Part shown: positions 1 to 6,341 of the stretch, piece after piece
How the letters are laid out: every line of letters starts with the position of its first letter
Numbering within the stretch: position 1 is the stretch's first letter
NCBI GenBank assembly: GCA_018819165.1
Contig: JAHJQP010000131.1
Coordinates: 1 to 12,236, forward strand
Length of the DNA stretch: 12,236 bases
Origin: Pseudomonadota bacterium
GTDB taxonomy: Bacteria; Desulfobacterota; Syntrophia; Syntrophales; UBA5619
Reading direction: 5' to 3'
Notes under the pieces: generated by a model
The model's input: the letters and a program-made list of their open reading frames with translations, nothing else
Told to the model about the DNA's origin: nothing
The model's database searches: none
Position numbers and translations under genes: made by a program

Positions 1-1
1 C

Positions 2-436
2 GATACCATCGACGGTCACCCGTGCATCAAATATGATTCGATCTTTTACCGGAAGAGTAAGCCTGAGGAAAAGCACAAAGCCACCCTCTGGGAGGCTCAG
101 GATCTCAAAGATTTCAATAATGAACTACCCCGCAGCAAGCTACGGGGTATCCAAAACGGCAAGGAACGAAGCAAGCTTCGGGGAATATGACCCGGAGAGA
201 TTATTCAAACTGAAATTACCGTCCCTGCGAACCAGAAATATCAGGGGTCCGGGGGTAAGATGGTCATGAAATTCAAAGACATCAAGTTAGGCGTGGCTAC
301 AGCCTCCATGTTCGAAGTGCCGCGGGATTACAAGAAGGTCAACAGCGTGCAGGAAATAATGGGTGCAGGTGGTATGGGAAATATGGTTGAAATGATGAAG
401 AATATTCCAAAGGGACAGCGACCGCCCAAACCATGA
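2..436 (+). pseudogene. DUF4412-like protein, 3' part, interrupted by a repeat insertion
   Basis: Reading frame 2 from the left edge encodes a fragment beginning DTIDGHPCIKYD and continuing to DLKDF. It then enters a foreign palindromic stretch and stops at TGA 188-190. The same frame resumes at about 200 with IIQTEITVPANQKY and runs through MKFKDIKLG, MFEVPRDYKKV and a glycine/methionine-rich tail (MGAGGMGNM) to TGA 434-436, ending KGQRPPKP. The two halves are co-linear, and removing about 84 nt (116-199) restores one continuous frame. The pattern of beta-strand-like segments, a 'FEVPxxYKKV' segment and a Met/Gly-rich end resembles DUF4412 proteins, which are small exported proteins of unknown function common in deltaproteobacteria; that family call is from memory and moderate. 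The 5' end and any signal peptide lie outside the window. As it stands the product would end inside the repeat, so I call it a pseudogene. It is unrelated to the defence genes downstream. Confidence 0.55.
116..199. repeat. REP/MITE-like palindromic insertion with two hairpins
   Basis: This 84-nt block breaks the co-linear DUF4412-like frame and contains two similar hairpins. The first is 126-149: arms TACCCCG and CGGGGTA, an inner AGC/GCT pair, an AA loop and one C-A mismatch. The second is 167-180: arms CGAAGC and GCTTCG around AA. Both centre on GCAAGC and are followed by a CGGGGTAT or CGGGGAAT segment, so they look like diverged copies of one unit. The block begins AATAAT and is followed by ATTATT, a possible short terminal inverted repeat. 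It has no coding capacity of its own. Its length, a multiple of three, leaves the host frame intact apart from the TGA at 188-190. Boundaries are inferred from where the host reading frame resumes and could be off by a few bases. Confidence 0.55.
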
Positions 437-608
437 TAGCATAGAAAACACCGTTCCCGCTGTTCCGCGAATTCTGGATACCGGCTTCCTTCGGACGGTC
501 CCTCACGATCCCGCCCTTGCCTTCGGCTGGTATTTGTGTCAATGTACTTGACATTGACAGGATTCAGATACAGGAGACTTTCACCCCATAAGTTCACGCC
601 CGTGCGGG

Positions 609-668
609 GCGTACACCAGGCAATGCAGCCGACTCGTTACACTCGCGGCTGATTTGCGACGTTAGATC
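609..668 (+). other. attC-like (integron recombination) site, candidate
   Basis: The stretch folds as an imperfect long hairpin. CAGCCG (625-630) pairs with CGGCTG (646-651) around a 15-nt loop, and the outer arms pair partly (GCAA near 620 with TTGC near 654). The right end reads GCGACGTTAGATC, with GTTAGAT at 661-667 matching the R' core consensus GTTRRRY of integron attC sites. The left arm should carry the complementary RYYYAAC core; here it is only weakly present (GTACACC at 611-617). Gene-poor DNA on both sides would fit a cassette boundary, but no integrase or second attC is visible. It could also be a chance palindrome or a degenerate repeat. Confidence 0.33.
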
Positions 669-819
669 AATCATTTCAAACGCAAATCCTCAAAATATTT
701 CATCCACTATAGGTGCAGATTTGTAGAGCACAAGAGCTCGGCTTTATTGATATTTGATTAAGATCAGCCTTACTGATAACAAATACAAAGCTACACCGCG
801 GCTCATCGGTCTAATTGAT

Positions 820-847
820 TGACTTCGGAATAAAAGGTGCGAAGTCA
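820..847. promoter_or_regulatory. Perfect 8-bp inverted repeat, operator-like
   Basis: TGACTTCG at 820-827 and CGAAGTCA at 840-847 form a perfect inverted repeat separated by a 12-nt AT-rich spacer. The arm centres are 20 bp apart, about two helical turns, as for a dimeric helix-turn-helix regulator. It lies some 290 bp before the first defence gene and 53 bp before the small ORF at 900, in the AT-rich leader. An RNA hairpin is the alternative, but no T-run follows. Function is inference only. Confidence 0.3.
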
Positions 848-899
848 TGATAATTCAATTTCCGCAAATGACAACGAATGTCTGGTAAAAAAATGAGAG

Positions 900-1100
900 A
901 TGGGCTATAAGCTCAATCCTGATGTTGTGGCAATGGGATCGGCGGTCCGCAGCCTTTACCTTGTAACACAGTACATCGATCTTCCAAAGGCCGGGATTCA
1001 GGCCATTGCCCATCACGACGACCAGCATATCGAAAACGACAAGGTCATCGCCCACAGGGAGTTTTATCATCCACGGTCGTCGCCATCAGTTGGCTCTTGA
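900..1100 (+). CDS. Small hypothetical protein or gene remnant, 66 aa
   Basis: ATG at 900 opens a 66-codon frame starting MGYKLNPDVVAMGSAV, with the middle reading LYLVTQYIDLPKAGIQ and then IAHHDDQHIENDKVIAH. The residue mix looks protein-like up to about YHP (codon 58) and then turns to low-grade sequence (RSSPSVGS). An in-frame TGA lies at 894, just before the start. The His/Asp-rich HHDDQ segment is distinctive, but I do not recognise the family. The purine stretch just upstream, within AAAAAAATGAGAG, is only a weak ribosome-binding site. It may be a remnant of a longer gene lost at this locus, or part of the operon leader. The opposite-strand frame at 855-1070 is probably its shadow. It ends 38 nt before the helicase start, so co-transcription is possible. 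Confidence 0.3.
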   Translation: MGYKLNPDVVAMGSAVRSLYLVTQYIDLPKAGIQAIAHHDDQHIENDKVIAHREFYHPRSSPSVGS

Positions 1101-1137
1101 ATTCATTGCTGCTGTCTTTCCGGGGAGATCATTTCGC

Positions 1138-4100
1138 ATGGACGTTTTCGGCATTCGCAACCGTCTGATCAATGATTACGCCTCATACATCCGGAGTTTT
1201 ATCCACCTCCGGGATCCGATCATCAGTGAAAGGTCTATGAAAGCCTAACAGAAGGTCTGCTCTGGCCCGATCCTCTCATTCAGCTTAACCCGGCTTTTGA
1301 ACCCGGCGAATGGATCGAGGGGCTTGTTGCCGGAGGCGTCCTTCATCCCGAATGCGGAAAAATCTTTCGCATCAAGCCCGAAAAATCCGATGAAGGCAGC
1401 CCCCTCCGACTGCACCGACATCAGGCCGATGCCATACAAGCGGCGAAATCCGGCGGCAACTACGTCCTGACGACGGGAACCGGGTCCGGAAAGAGCCTGG
1501 CCTATATCGTTCCCATCGTGGATCATGTTCTCCGCAACGGTAAGGGCAGAGGCATTCAGGCCATCGTCGTTTATCCGATGAATGCCTTGTGCAACAGCCA
1601 GTATGGAGAGCTCGAGAAGTTTCTCTGTAATGGCTACCCCGCCGGACAGTCACCGGTTCGGTTTGCTAAGTACACGGGTCAGGAAAGCGATGAGCAGAAA
1701 CAGGAGATCATCGCCGATCCGCCGGACATCATTCTGACCAATTATGTGATGCTGGAGCTGATCCTCACCCGTCCGGAGGAAAACAAGTCCCTGGTGCGCG
1801 CAGCGCAAGGTCTGAAGTTTCTGGTGCTGGACGAGCTCCATACCTATCGGGGCCGCCAGGGGGCCGACGTGGCCCTGCTCGTCCGCCGCGTCCGCAACGC
1901 CTGCAAGTCCGAACACCTGCAGTGCGTCGGAACCTCCGCTACGATGGCCGGTCCCGGCTCATACGACGATCAACGGCAAGAAGTGGCCCGGGTGGCTCGA
2001 AAGCTCTTCGGCGGTCCGGTCGCCCCCGAAGGTGTCATCGGTGAAACGCTGAAGCGTTCGACGCCGGAGATCGGTTTGACCGATCCGATCTTCCTGAAGA
2101 ATCTGCGGGACAGGGTCGCCGATCCCGACCGGCATCCCTCGGCGGATCACGAAAGTTTCATTCGGGACCCCCTGTCCATCTGGATCGAAAACACCTTCGG
2201 CATCACCTCGGAAAAGGAATCCGGCCGGCTGATCCGATCCAAGCCGCGGGCGATCAGCGGTGAGGAAGGCGCAGCCGGGGAATTGAGCAAGTTTATCGAT
2301 GTGCCGGAGAAGCGCTGTGAAGAGGCCATCCAGGAGGGTCTTCTTGCCGGTTATCTCTGCAAAAACCCCGACACAGGATTTCCCAGCTTTGCCTTCCGGC
2401 TGCATCAGTTCATCAGTCGCGGCGGAAATGTCTATGCCTCTCTGGAGGAAGCGGCTTCGCGCTATATCACCGTCCATGGGCAGCAATTCGTTCCGGGCGA
2501 CCGTTCCCGTGTTCTGCTGCCCCTGGTTTTCTGCCGCGAATGCGGACAGGAATATTACTGCGTCCGGAGCTCGACTCATCAAGAGACCAACAAACGTCTC
2601 TTTTCCGGCCGGGAGCTGCCGGAGCAGCTTCATGACAAGGAGAGCGAAGCGGGCTTCCTGTATCGGAATGAAGAAAAACCGTGGAGTGATGAGCCTCAGG
2701 ACATCATCGAGAATCTCCCCGTGGACTGGCTTGAAGAAACAGGAACCGGGCTGCGGATCCGAAAGGATCGCCGACAACATCTCCCCCAAGCCGCCGTCAT
2801 CGACGCGGAAGGCCGCGAATCGGAGGAGGGACAAACCTACCATTACCTGAAGGCCCCTTTCCGCTTCTGCCTGAACTGCGGCGTCTCCTACGATATGCGG
2901 CAGAGGTCGGACATCGGAAAGCTGGCTTCTCTCGGAACCGAAGGCCGGAGCAGCGCAACGACGATCCTGAGCCTTTCGGCGATCAGGCACCTTAAAAAAG
3001 AAGAGACCCTCGACCTCAAGTCCAGAAAACTCCTGAGCTTCACTGACAACCGCCAGGATGCCTCCCTCCAGTCAGGGCACTTCAACGACTTTATCGAAAT
3101 CGGTCTCATCCGCTCCGCCCTTTACCGGGCGACATCCGATGCCGGGCCGGCGGGTATCAGCCATGACGAACTGACGCAGAGGGCCTTCACGGCGCTGGAT
3201 CTGCCGAAGGAATATTACGCCAATGATCCAGGGGTCAAATTCCTCGCCGAAGAGGAGACGAAAAAGGCCCTGCGTAATGTTCTGGGATACCGGCTTTACC
3301 ACGATTTGCGCCGGGGTTGGCGGGTCATGTCTCCGAATCTGGAGCAGTGCGGCCTTCTGGAAATCAGATATGAATCGCTTGAAGAGCTCTGCCGGGCGGA
3401 GGCGGAGTGGAAAGGCTGCCACCCTGTCCTGGTCGGCGCAAGTCCCGAAACGCGCTTCGCCGTTGCGAAAGTCCTTCTGGATTTCATGCGGCGCTCCCTG
3501 GCCATCAAGGTGGATTATCTGGATATCCAGTTTCAGGAAAGGATTCAGCAGCAGAGCAACCAGCGGCTGAAAGCCCCGTGGGCGATCGACGAAAAGGAAA
3601 CCATGGTCAGCGCAGCCGTCATTTATCCGCGGGGCAAGATCAGGGAAGACTTCCGGGGAAATGTCTATCTGTCTCCGCGAAGCGGTTATGGACAGTACCT
3701 GAGAAGACGCGAAACGTTTCCCGAGTTCACGCCCAAACTCGGCACGGAAGACACCGCCGTCATCTTGAGACAGCTTCTCAAGGTCCTCCGGGTGGCGGGG
3801 CTGGTCGAAGAGGTTGCCCCTCCCGAGCATGATGACGACGCCCCGGGCTATCAACTCCCCGCCGCCGCCCTCCGCTGGGTCGCCGGCGATGGGACCAAGC
3901 CCTTCCACGATGCGATCCGCATGCCCAGCGCTTCGGAAGCGGGCGGGCGGACAAACCGCTTCTTCCTTGAATTCTACCGGGACATCGCCTATGAGGGCAA
4001 GGGGCTTGAAGCCCGTGAACACACCGCACAGGTCGATAACGAAACCCGGCAACAGCGCGAGGCCGCCTTCAAGGAGGGGAAACTCCCCATCCTGTATTGT

Positions 4101-6314
4101 TCGCCGACCATGGAACTGGGCGTGGACATCGCCACGCTCAACGCCGTCAACATGCGCAACGTGCCCCCCACCCCGGCCAACTATGCCCAGCGGAGCGGTC
4201 GGGCCGGGCGCAGCGGTCAGCCCGCGCTGGTTTTCACCTATTGCACGACCGGCAGTCCCCACGATCAGTACTTCTTCAAGCGTCCGGAGCTGATGGTTGC
4301 CGGCGCCGTCGTCCCCCCGCGGCTGGAGCTGGCCAACGAAGACCTCGTCAGTGCCCATGTCCATGCGGTGTGGCTCGCGGAGACCGGGCAATCCCTCGGC
4401 AAGTCGCTCAAGGACATTCTGGATCTTGCCGGCGAATCCCCCTCCCTCGGACTGCAACCCCATGTTCGTGATTCCCTCGAAGACGAGAAGGCAAAGGCGC
4501 GGGCTCTGACGCGGGCGACGGATATCCTGAAGACAATCAGCGATGATCTCAAGGAGGCGGACTGGTACAGCGAAGGATGGCTGGGCGAGGTCTTCAAAAA
4601 GATCCATCTGAATTTTGAACAGGCCTGCGAGCGGTGGCGGGGTCTTTACCGCGCCGCCTTGAAGCAGCGGGAGATCCAGAACCGGATCATCGGCGACGCG
4701 TCGCGGAGCCCGTCCGACAAGGCGGAAGCCAAGCGCCTGCGGCGGGAAGCGGAAGCGCAACTGGACCTGCTGATCGAATCAGACAAGATCATGCAATCCG
4801 ACTTCTACAGCTACCGTTATTTCGCCAGTGAAGGCTTCCTGCCCGGTTATAATTTTCCCCGGCTGCCCCTTTCCGCTTATATCCCGGGCCGGCGAGAACG
4901 ACAGGACCATTTCCTCTCCCGTCCGAGATTCCTGGCCATCTCAGAATTCGGTCCCCGGAACATCATCTATCACGAAGGCTCTCGCTATGTGATCAATCGG
5001 GTCATCATGCCCGTGGGCGATGACGATGTAAAAACCGCTTCGGCCAAACTCTGCCCGCAGTGTGGATACCTCCATGATATCTGGGGAGACACGGCCGGCG
5101 CAGACCTCTGCGAATACTGCAACACCATTCTGGAGAAGCCGCTGGAGCAGCTTTTCCGGATTCAGAATGTCTCAACAAAGAGAAAAGACCGCATTAACTG
5201 CGATGAAGAGGAAAGGCAGAGACAGGGTTATGAGATCAAAACGGGGGTCCGCTTTGCCGACCATGAAGGCAGACCTTCGTACAGACGATCTACAGTGGAA
5301 CACCCCGGAGAAGGAAGCCTTGCCAAACTGATTTACGGGAGTGCGGCCACCATCTGGCGCATCAATATGGGGTGGAAGCGCAGCGACCAGCAGACGGGAT
5401 TTGTCCTCGACACAGAAAGAGGCTACTGGGGAAGCAACAACGCCGCGATCGAGCAGGACGAAGACGATCCGATGACGGCCAAATCCGTCCGGGTCATTCC
5501 CTTTGTCGAGGATCGGCGTAACTGCCTCCTGTTCGAACCGGCCGGAAACCTGGAACTGAATCAGATGGCTTCCCTCCAGTCGGCGCTCAAGAACGCGATT
5601 CAGACCCGCTACCAACTGGAGGACAACGAACTGGCCGTCGATCCCCTGCCCGGAAGAGACGAACGGCGGGTTCTGCTCTTTTATGAAGCGGCCGAGGGCG
5701 GCGCGGGCGTGCTCAGACACCTGGTCGATGAACCGGACGCTTTCTCCGATGTGGCCAGGACGGCCCTCGAACTCTGCCACTTCGATCCGGATACGGGGGA
5801 GGATCGCAGAAGGGCCGACAGGGCCAAAGAGGACTGCGAAGCCGCCTGTTACGACTGTCTGCTCAGTTACAGCAACCAGACGGACCACCGGCACATCGAC
5901 CGCAAGTCCATTCGGGATCTGCTGTTGGGATTTCTGCAGGCCAAAGTCTCCGCATCCCCGACCGGCAGCCCCAGGGCTGAGCACCTGCAGCGGCTCATGA
6001 ACCAGGCCGGTTCGGAGCTGGAGCGCAGATGGATTCGTTTTATTGATGACAAGAACTACCATCTTCCTTCAAAGGCACAGTGTCTTATCGAGAAGTGTAA
6101 AACACGCCCCGATTTTCTATATGAAGATCATTTAGCGGTGATTTACGTGAATGGACCTATCCACGATTACCCCGAAAGGGCAAAGAGAGACGAAGAGCAA
6201 AGGAACAGTCTTGAAGACTTGGGATATACTGTCATTCCTTTTGGCCATCAAGATGATTGGCAGGAGATTATCGCCAGATTCCCCCATATATTTGGCATGG
6301 AAAAAGAAAAGTAA
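1138..6314 (+). CDS. DEAD/DEAH helicase with DUF1998 and C-terminal nuclease-fold domain (DruE/COG1205-like), frameshifted
   Basis: This is a giant SF2 helicase of the COG1205/YprA-DruE class, about 1725 residues once one frameshift near 1231 is repaired. It starts at ATG 1138 (MDVFGIRNRLINDY) after GGGGAG at 1122-1126. That frame stops at TAA 1246-1248; the protein continues in the next frame as VYESLTEGLLWPDP. The uninterrupted frame (from 1230, first usable start GTG 1518) lies downstream of Walker A, so 1518 cannot be the true start. Motifs: Walker A GTGSGKS 1476-1496; DELH 1830-1841; SAT 1935-1943; FTDNRQDASLQSGHF at about 3040; motif VI QRSGRAGRSG 4188-4217. CxxC pairs at 2532-2543, 2868-2879, 5052-5063 and 5109-5120 suggest zinc binding. 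The DUF1998 region has EGGAGV (about 5694-5711) and cysteines at 5835, 5847 and 5856 (CEAACYDCLLSY). The last ~100 residues resemble Vsr/DUF559 nucleases. Likely role: DNA translocation in a DISARM/Druantia-like anti-phage system. Helicase-DUF1998 call is firm; exact system assignment is inference. Confidence 0.88.
1227..1249 (+). other. Frameshift site in the helicase N-terminus
   Basis: In the upstream frame the codons give IISERSMKA then TAA at 1246-1248. In the frame of the main helicase body an upstream TGA lies at 1227-1229, and the sequence from 1233 reads VYESLTEGLLWPDP. The two join smoothly as ISER-VYESL if one base, probably a G after AGG (1231-1233), has been lost. There is no X-XXY-YYZ slippery heptamer at the junction, so programmed -1 frameshifting is not supported. 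Mutation or an assembly error is more likely. Confidence 0.75.
6012..6311 (+). other. C-terminal Vsr/DUF559-like PD-(D/E)XK-fold domain of the helicase
   Basis: The final ~100 residues follow DUF1998 and start SELERRWIRFIDDKNY. The core is PDFLYEDHLAVIYVNG followed by PIHDY, then KRDEEQRNSLEDLGYTVIPF. This matches the layout of Vsr/DUF559 nucleases: an N-terminal Glu, an Asp on the strand after 'PDF' (Asp codon 6111), a hydrophobic strand ending in xG, then a His (6159), and an 'RD...L...GY.VI.F' helix-strand. In most DUF559-type proteins the second acidic position is Asp (V-D-G). Here it is Asn (codon 6147), while Vsr itself has His at the equivalent place, so activity is uncertain. The DNA from about 6040 onward is visibly more AT-rich than the rest of the gene. 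Fold assignment is by motif reading only. Confidence 0.6.
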
Positions 6315-6331
6315 AAACGTATATTCGACAC

Positions 6332-6336
6332 AGGAA
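6332..6336 (+). promoter_or_regulatory. Ribosome binding site of the SNF2 helicase gene
   Basis: AGGAA lies 5 nt before ATG 6342 in the 27-nt gap after the first helicase's TAA (6312-6314). This supports 6342 as the start and independent re-initiation within one transcript. Confidence 0.6.
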
Positions 6337-6341
6337 ATATC

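Larger units (their letters stand above)
437..899. other. Gene-poor spacer
   Basis: I see no convincing gene here. The left part (437-600) is mixed composition; open frames on the minus strand (328-597 and 339-554) overlap the DUF4412-like tail and have no recognisable domain. A perfect 6-bp GC-rich hairpin lies at 596-612 (ACGCCC/GGGCGT, 5-nt loop) with no T-run, so it is not a classical terminator. The right part (about 670-899) is AT-rich and leader-like. A weak promoter-like pair TTGATA (747-752) and TACTGATAA (771-779) is present, but the -10 match is poor. A 13-codon micro-ORF starts with ATG at 847 and ends with TAA; I do not consider it proven. Confidence 0.5.

Noticed and set aside
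33..269. 78-codon plus-strand frame
   Set aside because: It runs out of frame through the DUF4412-like gene and the palindromic insertion; the other frame gives coherent protein sequence.
328..597. Minus-strand frame starting MNLWGESLLYLNPV
   Set aside because: It overlaps the DUF4412-like tail on the other strand, has no identifiable family, and no clear ribosome-binding site; it may be a piece of a dispersed repeat.
596..612. Rho-independent terminator after the DUF4412-like gene
   Set aside because: The hairpin is GC-rich but lacks a following T-run and lies 160 nt past the stop codon.
1227..1249. Programmed -1 ribosomal frameshifting in the helicase
   Set aside because: No slippery heptamer at the junction, and such regulation is not known for this family.
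1959..2990. 343-codon open frame on the minus strand
   Set aside because: Antisense shadow of the helicase gene with no recognisable domain.
3072..4760. 562-codon open frame on the minus strand
   Set aside because: It lies antisense to the helicase core, which has all SF2 motifs; long antisense frames are expected opposite GC-rich genes, and no domain is visible in it.
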